From Lentinus brumalis (lineage: Eukaryota > Basidiomycota > Agaricomycetes > Polyporales > Polyporaceae): a stretch of DNA of 64,000 bases. The translations under genes and the position numbers were made by a program. The stretch lies in the NCBI GenBank assembly GCA_001792895.1, contig MARA01000009.1, positions 1 through 64,000 on the forward strand, given 5' to 3'. The notes beneath the pieces are model-generated. The model did not search any database and had not been told where the DNA came from. It saw only the letters and a program-made list of their open reading frames with translations. Shown here piece after piece: positions 23,159 through 38,632 of the stretch (position 1 is its first letter; each line of letters starts with the position of its first letter).

Positions 23159-25639
23159 TTAGTTGTTGTTATACCGGGCTTGCCAGAAGCCCGTCGAACA
23201 TTTTGGCGTCGTCCCGCTCAACAGCTCGACGTCCGCGCCAGTCCCGGCCCCGTCCCCGTTCTGGAGCGCAGTCTGGGCGAACGCCGTCGTGGGCGACGTG
23301 CGCGCAGACGACGTCGCAGACGACAGCGTGCGGCTCTCCTCGCCATCGAGCTTCCAGATCGACAGGGGCGCAGTCGAGCGCCCGAGGGAGCTGAACGACG
23401 AGTTGCTGCTCACCTTGCGCATCTCGGGGCCGCTCCTCGAGTTCGGTGTCAGCGGCGCGGAGAGCGACACCGAGGTCGACGTGCTCGGTGTGAGCACGTA
23501 GTGCGCGTCCTCGGAGGAGCCGTCGAAGGAGAAGTCCGCAGACGACGAGGACGTCGGCGAGGGAGACTGCGACGGCGAGTGGACGATGTCCTGCAGGAAG
23601 GACGGGAGCAACGTCGAGGAGTGCGGGCTTGCACTGATGGGGCCGCCATTGAGGCGCGCTGGGAACGGAGAGTGCAGGTTGGCGGGATGCGGGCGGCCGC
23701 CAGACGTCTGGTATATGGGCGAAGTCTGCTCAGGAATCGTGAGCGGGGTCAAGAGAGGCGACGACTGGAGGCTGTTCGCGACGCTGGAGTGGCGAGAACC
23801 AGGGCCGGGGCCGTCGAAAAAGCGGGTCGGGTAGGGAGGCGCGCTGGTTGGAGGTGGCAAGTCACGGTGGGGCCCGTGGGCCGGGGATCGCGACGGGACG
23901 CCGTTCAGGTCGAGGGCGTTGAACTGCGTGGTGAGCACGTTGGCGAGGAGGGCGATGCGCTCAGCCTGGACCGTCGCGGAAATGGAGTCACCGTTGCCTT
24001 CGGCATCTGAGGGCAGAGAGATAGTTGCATTAGAAGCCGGAACGCAGATCTTTGCGGCGCAATGGAGAGATCACGTACATGGGAAGCACGTCTGGCAGAC
24101 CTTGCGGCGGCGCCAGTTATGGTAGTTGCACTTGCCGCAGACCCAGTCGCCCGGCTGCTTTTCGGCGACACCTTTGTTGCCTGTGTTTATGATCGGCGGG
24201 AACTGAGGAACGGGACAACAGTGTCAGGAATGGAGATGGAGAGACGGGGCCGCAAGGGAAATGGAAACATACCGTCATGAGCGTAGAATCCATCGGACGG
24301 ATTTGGCATGGCTCGGGGAGCGGCTCGTTGTCCGGCCAATACATGACGCAGGGGGCGAGCGGGTCGCGCGAAATGTTGCGCACACGGCCTCCAACGCTGA
24401 GAGCGCGTCCAGAGGGGGTGAGCGGCGGGTACTGCGGAGGCGGGGCCTTGCTCGGTATCTGAGCCTGCGCTGCCGCGAGTGCGCTGGAGGCGGCGTGGAA
24501 CGGGTATGGCGAAGCAGACGGTGCGGGCCCAGACGGAGAGAACGGGGTCGTCGCAATGGGCGTGTGCGGCGCGCTCTGGGTCGCATTGAAGCGGCCGGCG
24601 AACCTCGGAGACGGGTTCGCGAGCGCACCAGGAGCGTGGGTGGTGTCGACGGGAGGAGGTAGGGGAATGCCAGCACGAGGACGTCCGCACGCAATGCAGG
24701 TGGTGTTCCGTCTGATGACGGAGTGAGTAGCGTGCGTGAGGAGATGGACGAAGAGCACGTACTGGAAGTTGTGGGCGCTGCAGGCCGGGGCACTGCACAT
24801 CCAGTCTCCTGCGCGGAAGCTGGTCTTGGGGTTGGGCGGATTGCTGGAGAGCGTGAAGGGCGGGGGCCCATGACCGACGAGGTCGCCGTTGGGAGGCTGA
24901 CCTAAGCCGCGAAGCTGGAGCGGCGGGCGGACAGTGAACGCAGCCATATCCGAGGACGAAGCAGGCGGGAGGGTGTTCGCGCGTCGGGGCTGCTGCATGT
25001 CACGTTCCTGCAGAACGCATCAGCGGCGGTATATGGATGTAGAAATTCGTACAATCACGTACAGGATGATCTGCGCCTGGTCGCCGCAAAAGTGCAAGGT
25101 CGTGGTCGGAGACGGGCGTGACCACGAAGATGTCGCAGGAGAGGGAGAGAGAGGCGCGCGCCTAAGGAGGTGAATGAGCACAACACGCGGTGTTGAAAAG
25201 CGTCTACGACTGGACTGGGAGCACGTACGTCCTGTGCAGACGGGAAGACGGCGCAGAGACCACTGACGGAGGAGGCTGCGTCGGGGTGGATGAAGAGGGG
25301 AGACGGAGGGGGGAGGTTTATCTGGAACGGCATGAGTCTCTGGAATGCAGAGAGCAGCGGTGAGCGTCATACCTGCGAGCAGGCGTGTGCGAACAGGTTC
25401 CAAAGAAGATCCTTGGGCGTGTTGCGGAGGTTCGCGAGCTGGAATGAACGCGTCGTGAGCGTCGAGCGCAGACAGAAGGAATTTAAGCCACGCACGCGGA
25501 CGACGGGCGAGAAGATAGTCGCTAAATTTTCTCGGGTGGGCGGACTCGGACTGTCGGGACGCAGACGACCGCCCCGGGAATGATTCGGGGCGTTGCTCGG
25601 GCGCAGCGTCGCAGCGAGCGAGGGCGGATACGCGTCCAT
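23159..25639 (-). CDS. Protein with two RanBP2-type zinc fingers
   Basis: RanBP2-type fingers bind RNA or ubiquitin. The protein begins at 25639 (MDAYPPSLAATLRPSN), contains LANLRNTPKDLLWNLFAHAC, and continues through exons encoding LMPFQINLPPPSPLF, then DIFVVTPVSDHDLALL and QQPRRANTLPPASS, all joining in frame. Finger 1 is FRAGDWMC...C..HNFQ / RNTTCIACGRP, split by the intron 24712-24762. Finger 2 is QPGDWVCGKCNYHNWRRR / KVCQTCF. The C-terminal 260 residues are serine- and proline-rich and low in complexity. The closest known type is the yeast Nrp1-like RNA-binding group, but no RRM was identified, so the exact family is open. Confidence 0.8.
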
Positions 25640-26327
25640 GGGAGGCGAGGCGAGCTGCTGTGTGCAGGGAGGCTGGGCTGAGAAACGACGGCGGGACGAG
25701 GGAGAGTGGGCTGGTTAAATGAACATAAGATACGAGGATCAGGAGCTTCTCTGACGGGGCGCGTCGACGATGGCGGCGGGAGAAGGAGAAGAAGAGGACT
25801 GCAGGCGGCCCTCCTGCTGCCTCTGCTTGCTAAGGCCTCCAAATTTCCTCGATGCTGCCTGCAATTTTCGCCCGACGTCTGCACGCTGCCCCTCTCCGGC
25901 AAATCCTGCGCAGACCTGCCCCAGATCCGTCGCCCGCCCCGACTTGGCGACCCCGTCTCCATATTTTCCCTCCCCTTCGCCCGGCCTGCACCTCCCATTC
26001 TCGGCCGCTGCCCCGCCACTTCCGTCAGCTCGGCCTCGGCCTCTCCACACAGCCGGGTTTCCGCCGCCTCACCGACGCCGCAAAATGTCCGCTCCCGCCG
26101 TGTTCCACGCATCACGTAATCCCCGCCCGGGCAGCTGCTTTTGGGACATACGGCGGGCAGATAGACGCCACATGGGTTATCTCGAAAGATAAGATGCGCC
26201 CAAATCAGGAAGGAGCGCGTATGGGCGCCAAGATCGTTCGCGAAATCATCGCGGCCGCGACGCCTGCAGGACTCGACTTGGTTAGACGTGCTCGACTGGA
26301 TCCTCTTCCTGCTTGTTTTCGCCCGTC
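25640..26327. promoter_or_regulatory. Divergent promoter region of the zinc-finger gene and CCT8
   Basis: About 690 bp of very GC-rich DNA between two divergent starts. Long open frames on both strands here reflect base composition and lack motifs. Confidence 0.5.
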
Positions 26328-28489
26328 ATGTCCCTCAAAGTACCCAAGGCCCAAAATATTCAGCTCTTCAAGGAGGGCTACAAGGTCGGTTGTGATCTCC
26401 GAGTGCTCCTCGACCCAACATCCAACGCGTCTTTTAGCATATCTCTGGTCTCGAAGATGCCGTTCTACGAAACATCCAGGCTGTTGCAGAGCTCTCGGAT
26501 CTGGTCAGGACAAGTTTCGGGCCTAACGGTACGTCGTGTGCTCGCTATCGTCGGAACCGTATGCGTCTAAACACGTAGCCTAGGTCGCAATAAGCTTGTG
26601 ATCAACCATCTGGGCAGGCTCTTCGTCACCTCGGATGCCGCTACGATCATCCGCGAGATTGAGGTAGTACACCCCGCAGCGAAGCTCCTCGTCATGGCGT
26701 CACAAGCGCAGGAAGCTGAGGTGTGTGTCCTCGTATGCTCATATCCCTCCGCCGAGCCGTTTCAGGCTTCTGTCCGACAGTACTATCCCCCGATGGATCG
26801 TCCTTATGTAGAGAACACCTCTCATATCATATTGCTTGCAGATGGGAGACGCCACCAACACCGTCATGATCCTCGCCGGCGAGATGCTCAAGAAGGCCGA
26901 GCAGCTCCTCATCATGGGCCTCCACCCGAGCGAAGTAATCAAGGGCTACGAGCTCGCTTCCGTCAAAGCCCTCGCCGAGCTCGAGAGTGCGTGGTTACCC
27001 CATCTCCCCTCCTAATTCTCCGTCTGACTGCCATCGCAATCACCCGTACTCAGCCCTGTCAACATCGTCCCTCCCCTCGCCACTAACGAAGTCCTCGCTT
27101 GCCACCGCCCTCAAGCCTGCCATCGCGTCAAAACAATATGGGTACGAGGACCAGCTCGCCGACCTGGTCGCCGAGGCCTCCCTCGCCGTCATGCCCCGAA
27201 CCCGAAAAACTTCAACGTCGACAACGTCCGCGTCGTCAAGATCATGGGCGGCAGCCTTTCGGGCAGCAAGGTCGTCCGCGGCATGGTCTTTGGCCGCGAA
27301 CCTGAAGGTCAGTCATGCTCCTTCAGAGCTTGCGCTTTCTACGGCGGCGACTGATGCTCGTGTGCTACCAGGTCACGTGCAGAAGGTGAAGAAGGGCAAG
27401 GTCGCCGTCTTCACCTGCGGCCTCGACGTCGCCCAGACGGAGACCAAGGGCACCGTGCTCCTCAAGAGCGCAGAAGAGATGCTCAACTTCACGCGCGGCG
27501 AGGAGCAGCAGCTCGAGAAGGTGTGGCTCTCTCCCGACTTCAGCCCCCATCCCGCACTCACCCAGCCCCTCTGCAGATCTTCCAAGAAATCGCCGACTCG
27601 GGCGTAAAAGTCATCATCGCCGGCTCCTCCGTCGGCGAGCTCGCCCTCCACTACCTCAACCGCCTGAACATCGCCGTCCTCAAAGTTCTCTCCAAGTTCG
27701 AGCTCCGCCGCCTCTGCCGCGTCGTCAACGCCACCCCGCTCGCACGCGTCGGCGCGCCGACGCCCGAGGAGGCCGGCTTCGTCGATGTCTTCGAGACCAT
27801 CGAGATCGGCGGCGACCGCGTCACCGTCCTCCGCCAGGTCGTCCCCGGAGACGCCGACTACGACCCCGCCGAGACCGGGGGCAGCTCCGAGAAGACGCGC
27901 ACGGCGACGATCGTCCTCCGCGGGGCGACGCAGAACAGGCTCGACGACCTCGAGCGCGCGGTCGACGACGGCGTGAACGTTATCAAGGCGCTCATCAAGG
28001 ACCCGCGCCTCGTCCCCGGCGCGGGTGCGACCGAGCTCGAGCTCGCGAAGCGTGTCGAGGCGTACGGCGCCGGGCTCAAGGGCCTTGCGCAGCACGCCGT
28101 CAAGCGCTGGGCGCAGGCTCTCGAGGTCGTGCCCCGGACGCTTGCGGAGAACGCTCTCGGGGGCTCTGAGGGGAACGAGGTCGTCAGCAGGTTGTGGGCG
28201 AAGCACGAGGGTGAGGGAGGCGAGGTCTACGGCGTCGACGTCGAGGTGAGTGTCCGCAGGCTTTTGAGCTGCTGCAATGAAGGTGCTCATGAATCTGCAG
28301 GCGGAGGAGGACGGCACGCTCTCTGCGACCGAGCGCCAGATCCTCGACTCGCTCGCCGCGAAGCAGTGGGCGATCAAGCTCGCGACCGAGGCCGCAACAT
28401 CCGTGCTCAGCGTCGACGCGATCATCATGAGCAGACCGGCAGGCGGCCCCAAGATACCGCAGCAGGCAGGAAACTGGGACGAGGACTGA
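26328..28489 (+). CDS. CCT8: Chaperonin-containing T-complex subunit theta
   Basis: One of eight subunits of the cytosolic TRiC/CCT ring that folds actin and tubulin. The start MSLKVPKAQNIQLFKEGYK and AVLRNIQAVAELSDLVRTSFG followed by NKLVINHLGRLFVTSDAA are typical of theta. The C-terminus has LVPGAGATELELAKRV and ends GNWDED. At least six introns are inferred. Two oddities: the GDGT nucleotide motif reads GDAT, and the frame fails at the four-C run 27194-27197. There one extra C restores PNPKNFNVDNVRVVKIMGG, expected of the family. As an essential gene this is likely a base-calling error. Confidence 0.93.
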
Positions 28490-28680
28490 ACGGAGCGCTT
28501 GGGACAGTCGACGACGTAGACACAACTTGTACAACCAGCAATATCCATCTTTTGCTCGCACTTGGTCCAGGTACTCGAGTCCACATGACACGCCACGCCG
28601 AGCGATGAACAGCGAATATGATATGCAATAGATTTCACAGTTCCCTACACTAATTTACTACGAGCAGAGCGACGACAGAC

Positions 28681-30609
<1,929 letters not shown>

Positions 30610-31783
30610 CGTGAGCGATGAGGGAAAGAAAGCTTTGGCGGAGGACGCGACGAATCCGACCCAATGACACACTCGCTCATAGACGCCCGTCGGCCGACCC
30701 GGGGCGTGCCGGAAAACCATCCTTCAGCCAATCAAAGTCTTTCTAGGGTAGTACGACCTACTTATCCTCCACCGTCGTACGCGCGGGACACTGAGAAATC
30801 GTACGGCTGTCTCATATACGCAAAGACTCCGGGCTTCAAGCAGCGGAGTACTATCACTCCGCCAGTTCTGCAAGTATTCGGATTTTTGCAATACCCCTGT
30901 TGCTCGTCCCCCGCTGCATCATTCATCCCAGTTAAATCATAGGTCATTACACTTCACTTTAGGAACGTATCTAATGTAGTGTTTCTGCAGGCATGTCGAG
31001 GAGTCGAGGACTGAAAGACGAAAAACATCGTGTATACCCCTCGGCTACACGGCGCTTTCCGGCGCTTAGCAAGATCCCACCATACAAAGTACTACTAGTA
31101 CATTGCTCTCTGAATTTCCAGCCAGAACGCCAGGTACATGGTAAGTAGTGAAGGCATTTGCGCAACCCCGAAGTTGTGTGGCGCAAAAGGATGTAGCGGT
31201 GATCGAGGTGCAGTAGGGTGCAAAACCGCTTTGCAGAACTGCCCGAGGTGTATGCAACATCGTGGGAGAAACGACATAAATCCTCGCCAGCACGCACATC
31301 GCCACATATAATTATCTAAAGCTCACCAGATACACCGACATACAGGAGCTATGGCACGAATCAAACAGCGCACAGTTATCCGAAGAATTGGAGGAGATAT
31401 GGGTTGAGAGAGGTCCATACTTGCAGAACTGGCGGAGTGGCGCTGCGGAGTGATAGTAGAGCAATAGGCGCCGGCAAGCGCTTGAGTCAGTACGTGATGT
31501 CGAACTGAATCAAGTACTCTCCTGGTCTCCAGCCGCATCTCTGCTATTTTCCTACAGAGTTTAATTACCTCCATTTGACCTCTCCGGGTGTTATCAGACA
31601 GGTCTCCATTCGTGGCGGAGGCACGTTGCTGCGATGACTCAGTAATTACTTCGCAAACACGGCGGTCAGAGGCGGTCACCGCGCGAAAGCCGAAGAACTT
31701 TAGATGCATTGGAGGTATACCAATCATACAGCGCGTGTCCGTCCAAGCACCAAGGAGTGTGCAGCAGAGCGGCTGTATCAAGC
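30610..31783. other. Intergenic region, no gene recognised
   Basis: Upstream of LPD1 and downstream of the PIH1 gene. It shows no recognisable protein or repeat. Confidence 0.5.
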
Positions 31784-33763
31784 TCACGCATACACGACCA
31801 GCAGCCCCTCCGCGACCCGCCACTCCGCTCGCGCGCCGTCGACGTCCAGCGCACGCTCCCGCTTCAACAGCAGCGCAGCGTGCCCGCTCCCCTTCTCCCC
31901 GTCCTGCGTGTCCGAGGAGTGGGCAAAGAGCGCAAGGATGTCCGCATCGGACGCCGACAGGTCGAGATCGAGTGCATATCCGGCTGAGGAGGGAGCGGGG
32001 GGCCGGACGCAAAGATGAGCCGGCGGGGCTCAATATCGAGCGTCGTCGAGGGGATGTTGACCCGCGTCTGTCGGGACAGATCGATTCGTTGGGAGGCCGG
32101 CGATTGGGGGGTATGGGGTATATTGGGTGCCGGGTGTTGACGTTGGATGGCCGGGGGTCGCGTTCAGACGCAGGGAGAGGTGCCAGTGTCGTGTCAGATA
32201 GCAGCGGACAGCGAAGGCGAAGACGACGGCGAAGGCCGCATAGCGACGGTGTGCGGGTACAAGACGGCGAGAGACAGGAAGACGAAGACGCGTGATAGCG
32301 ACACGGCGGCGACATAGGCAGCATCCGGCCGGTCGGGCGTAGGGCGATATAGAACATGATGGCACGGTCAGCGGTAACAGCGCAGCAGACAGCGAAGAAA
32401 AAAGAGGGACGCACGAGGCGGGGCACGGACAGCGCGATGCGCAGACGGCCTTCGGGTGTACGGGACCAGCTGAGGCCAGGCACTTGGGCATGCGGGGCAG
32501 AAGGCGCTGCGGGCGTCGCAGAGGAAGTCGAAGTCGAAGGTGAGCTGATACCGCCCTTCTTCAAGATGCCCTTTGGTGGAGCGGCGGGAGTCGGTGCCGA
32601 TGCCGGCAACTCCTCGATGAGTGGTTTGCTGGAAGAGGTAGAGGCGGTGGAAGATGCCGATGAGCGTTGGAGGAGAGTGGTAGGTACGAGGACAGTGCGC
32701 GGTTTGAGCTTGCCCTTGGAGGCGATGTTGGGAGTCCCAATCTGACGGGAGAGGAGGAGGGAGTACTGGGCCTCGATCCGTTGGAAGGCGAGTTCTGATG
32801 CGTGGGCCAGTCAGATGTGGTTTCTCTTCGTGATGAGAAGAGCAAGAATGATACGAGTGAAACGGATGATTAGACACTATTTGCAGCTGCTGTCGACGTA
32901 TCTGGAGTAGGTGGAGCCTGGTGAGACCTAGCGGGTCCTTCAGCCCACTGGAACAAATATCGCGCGCTGAGCGGTGGTCGTCGAGAGGGTTGGGGCGCAT
33001 GCCCTCTATCTCGAAACGCTCTCCACAGATTTCTCCAGCTTATCGAAGGAGGTTTGAACGAGTTGCGATTGGTGTCCTAGTACAACGGGTTCAGACCCAG
33101 CAAAGCGAATCCAGATGCAGCAGATTCAATCGGCGGAGACAGTGCTAGTGTGATTTGTTCTCGACGACCTCCGCCCAATGCGGGAGATGTGAGGTAGTCA
33201 GAGTCCCACCTTGAATCACCGGGTCCAATGCCGTCGAATATAAGCTCCTTTGGGTGGTGGATCACGCAGAGACATGGGACGAACGAAAGTGTGGTAGGAC
33301 CGCGGACGTACCAATCAGGAACGTCTTGAATTCTGCCGAGCGCAGTGCGCGAGACTTGAGAGATGAGTTGAAAACGCAATCAAACACGGCCGAGGGCTTG
33401 CCCGCTGTTGTGCGAGATGCATAAGAAGCCATAGCTCGTGATAGAGGGACAACTTGAAGACGCACCCTTGTCTGTGTCGAAGCGCGGCTCTGACACTATA
33501 ACAGGAACGAACCACTGCGACGCCTGATCTGCTTCTACGGGGGTGTTGTCCGCCATGGCACGTTCGATGGCAGCATCGCTTCCGTCCGGAGGGGGCGGGA
33601 CATTGGCATCCCATGCGATGTTGACGAAGATCTTGAGGCCCGCGGGGATGGTGATGGGCACGGCGGGGTCCTTGGTGGGCACAGAGACGGTGTTTTGCGC
33701 TGAAGACTTGACGCAGAAGCCAGCCGCGGGCGCGAGGTGGACCTGTGTTGTCGCGGAGGCCAT
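31784..33763 (-). CDS. PIH1/Nop17-family protein (R2TP co-chaperone type)
   Basis: PIH1 proteins link Hsp90 and the Rvb1/2-Tah1 (R2TP) complex to clients such as box C/D snoRNPs and PIKK kinases. Exon 1 (from MASATTQVHLAPAAGFCVK) has the PIH1 signature LKIFVNIAWDANVPPPP and QWFVPVIVSEPRFDTDK. A later exon gives KPSAVFDCVFNSSLKSRAL and FKTFLI, then QRIEAQYSLLLSRQIGTPN and a basic KGILKKGG linker. The C-terminal CS-like part is VNIPSTTLDIEPRRLIFASG and YALDLDLSASDADILALF. The frame fails at the G6 run 31997-32002 (plus strand). One added base restores the join. The exon order between 32,850 and 33,300 is uncertain. Confidence 0.8.
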
Positions 33764-34141
33764 GGCGGGCGATGATGAGCTGCGTTCCGCGTAAGGCGTG
33801 TAAGTATGTGGAGATTGCGATTGGCGGAGAAAGCGATCGGGTGTGGCTGTGCAGATTGTCTGAAAAATCAATCTGTGGGACTGGCACTGGCTGCACCGAG
33901 TCCGAGATTCAGACACGTTTGCTGCACCGAGTCACCGTCTCCTCGACACACCACATCCCCCGCCCGTTTCCTCGTCTCGCTCTCATCGGAGACAGTATGG
34001 CTTCCGAGCATAAAACCCAGGCCAAGAGCCCCTTCAGATTCCGTACGCCCGCCCGACTCATTCTCGCGCTCTCTGACTCACTTCCCGCCTCCCCTTCCTC
34101 GCGCTCTCTGACCCATTCCCTGCACTGATCACCCTCCAGCC
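33764..34141. promoter_or_regulatory. Shared promoter of PIH1 and DAHP synthase genes
   Basis: 378 bp between divergent start codons. No clear TATA or other box was identified. Confidence 0.45.
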
Positions 34142-35727
<1,586 letters not shown>

Positions 35728-36463
35728 GGTTTGACTCTGTTGAAGCCGCTTGATCTCATGCACGCGGCTGCTGATGGTCGTGCACACGTAGACTGACGAG
35801 TCGAAGAATGTGTAGCGATAGTGCTGTGTTGGTTTGCTGTACGAGTCGCTGTTGTAAAATTAGACGGAGAAACGTGACCCACCGTGATATCACCGCTAGC
35901 CCTGTTTATCGTCTTCGTATCTTCACTACTCGGATCACAATCGCTGTCGCAGCGGAAGTAAACTTGCGCAGTCCCGGAAAAATAATGAGGCGGAGGTTAG
36001 TGTTGAGCTGTGCTGAGCGGTTACGTAGGCGCGCTCATCTAGGCTCATCTGCAACTTAGCGTCGGCGCCTAGCCCTTCACTTATCTCCAAACCACATCAT
36101 CTTCGGCAGTACAGTCTGCTGCCAGTCCCCCGAGACGCAACGACAAAGCGTGTCTTGCATTGTCGCGGGCGGCGAGCGAGCACTGAGTAGGCGTGCGACT
36201 GTAGTAAGTACTCGTACATGGACTAAGTACAAGAATATACGGACTCATACTGGGCTCTCAATGAACGGAGACCCGACCCTAATGAAGACGTCCGGGGACA
36301 ATGGACAATCAGCCTTCGTTGAACATTTGATACCTAGTCCCACTCAGCCAGGATGTACAATTTACCGTCAGTGCACGCGGACGCGGACGACACTAAGCCG
36401 TCGTTGTAGTGCGGCGCTCTCGGGGAGGCTTGTTCATCTTGTCTACCATGGCTGTGAGGGTGT
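35728..36463. other. Intergenic region between convergent genes
   Basis: No recognisable gene. Short ORFs on both strands lack motifs. Confidence 0.5.
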
Positions 36464-38260
36464 CTACAACACCTGGCATTCCTGCAACCTCGTCGTTAGT
36501 TGGGCGATGCAACAATGTAAGGCAGCATACGTACGCGGTCCATTAGTCACCTCTTCACCCGCGGAAGCAACAGTGCTCTGCGAAGATGTCGATAGGCGTT
36601 GGCGTGTGCGGCTACGCGCGACCTCCGTAACCAGCCTCCGGAGCAACTGCCCGCGCAACAGCTCGCGAAGTTGCTGGTTCTCTGCTGCAGATGCAGGGAG
36701 CAGCGAGGGGGTTTGCCATTCGACGAGCTGGCCATGAGTCTCTCGAGTGTGGACGGAAGTGCCGGTGATGTCGCTATAGCAGTCGAAGTACAGATGACAT
36801 AGCTGGCAGGAGAGCTTGGACACACCGACGTAGGGGATCGGCGGTCGAATCTTTGCTTCTTCGTGAAGATGGGCGAGTAGAGCACATTCGCAATGGACAG
36901 CCATCTTCTCATGATACGTCGGCGGCGCGTCGTCAGGAGCTGGTGCAAGAGATGACATCAGCAAAACCAACAGGAGAAGTGACCAAACGTACCCTGCTTG
37001 AACTGGAAGGGCGCCAGCCGGGACCGGAGCTGCTGGAAAAACTCTTGGTGATCCTCGGCCTTGAAATCGTCCCACCCTGCCTGCCTGAGCGCATCTCGCA
37101 CATCGGTGTCCGATATCTCGAAGACCCTCCGCTCCACCCGCCCACGGACTGGGACGCAGAAAATCTCCGCATCCTTCTCAAGAAGAGACGACATCGTCCG
37201 CGACCTCACGAAGCCAAGAATCTTCGCGAAGTCGTGGCGGACAGAAACGAATTTGGTGACCCATCGTGTTACGGTCCATGACTTCTGCGGCGTCCCGCTG
37301 ATTTTGGCCTGGCGCAGTCGTTGAGCTAAGGGAAATCATGTCAGCTGGACGTATCGTGAACGATACTGAGTGACACGCACCCTCGAGATACTTGTCGCAC
37401 AATTGCAACATGTGTTTGAACTCATCATCCGACAAGATTTGGTGCACGTGGGTAATAAAGCCACGCACAACCACCAGCTTCTTGCGATCGTTCTCGCTAG
37501 TGCCGGCGTCGTACGGCGGTCCTGGCTTGTCTACCAGGAGCGTGTCCATCATTTGGACGCATGTGGCTAGTTCGGTCAGGGTGTTCCGCTGAGCTTCCCC
37601 CTGAGATTGGAGCTGCCCGAGCACGAGACGTTCCCCATCATCGAGGTCTTGACGGTCGGCCGCAGGCGCGCCGTTGACATCCCCCACAAGCTCTCTGAAG
37701 GTCGTTTCCCGGCTGTCTTTCAGCAGACGTCTCTCGATCTTCTCCCAACAGTGCCAGATGACTGTGATTTCACAATCATACAACTCGGCCTCCAAGGGGG
37801 TGAGACTCTCACGCCTCCGGCCAACAGCGGGTAAAATGAGACGTGAGCTCTTTCGAGAGGAGTCTGCACCTAGAGAATCAACATAGAGATGCCGAGCGCT
37901 GCGGATATGGTCGACGATGCGTTTGAGTTGATCCCGGACAACGACATCTGAAGGTACGCCTGCATTTTGAGTGATGAGAAATTTTGAGCGTTCGATGCAA
38001 GCATGGACAGGAGGTAGAATGGTGATGGCGACGACCTGATCACGAGGTAGATGGACCAAGAGGCAAGCGAGGCTGTCAAGAATAGCTTCGTCGAGTTTTG
38101 ACGAGGTCTGAGAAGGTGCGACCGATTCAGGTGCATCTGGGGCCTTGAGACAATGGTCATCGCCTTCATTCAGCTCGTGAAGACCGCGCAGAACCAGGGC
38201 GAGCCAGTCGGGATCGTTGAGGTCGGGATTGACATGGACGACATCCACTCCAGGTGGCAT
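36464..38260 (-). CDS. Fungal protein with C-terminal OTT_1508-like deaminase fold
   Basis: Three exons (introns near 37327-37383 and 36938-37000) give about 560 residues. The N-terminal 360 residues (MPPGVDVVHVNPDLNDPDWL...) are helical and unrecognised. The C-terminal part has MAVHCECALLAHLHEE and PYVGVSKLSCQLCHLYFDC. This is the HxE plus SCxxC arrangement of the cytidine-deaminase fold in the OTT_1508 family, where His and two Cys hold zinc and Glu is catalytic. Fungi carry lineage-specific expansions of this family; the substrate is not known. The candidate residues look intact, so activity is possible. No transposon or secretion signal is attached. Confidence 0.72.
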
Positions 38261-38632
38261 GGTGGTGGTTATCGAACAAAGCGTCTGATCAGCCGTCGTC
38301 GCTTATGTAACCTCAGACTGCTCGGTTTAAGCCGCAACCCACCACCGCGCTTACCGAGACATGTAACCTACAGAATTGCGCATTCGTCAGACTCGCGGTA
38401 CTTTACTACGTGAGTACATGGGCCACTCTCACCGTTCCTCGCATACTAGGCAGTAGTCACACAGCAGTACGAGGATTGAGGTGCAACCCACACCAATACA
38501 TTATGCATATACATCCAGATTCCAGAGCTATAGGCCGAGCATCGATAGCAAATTATAGTCAGCGGGGCAGGGAGGGCGGTACTAGTAATAAACAACAGTG
38601 CTAGGTGTACGTACGACAGAACAGTGCAACAT
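38261..38632. other. Intergenic region
   Basis: Deaminase-gene promoter side and 3' flank of the sortilin gene. Nothing else recognised. Confidence 0.5.

Noticed and set aside
25522..26200. Long open frames on both strands upstream of CCT8.
   Set aside because: Very GC-rich, no domain motifs, frames mirror each other. Treated as promoter and 5' UTR.
31323..32609. A 428-residue minus-strand ORF.
   Set aside because: Only its first part is a real PIH1 exon. The rest reads through an intron and the frameshift, then into non-coding DNA.
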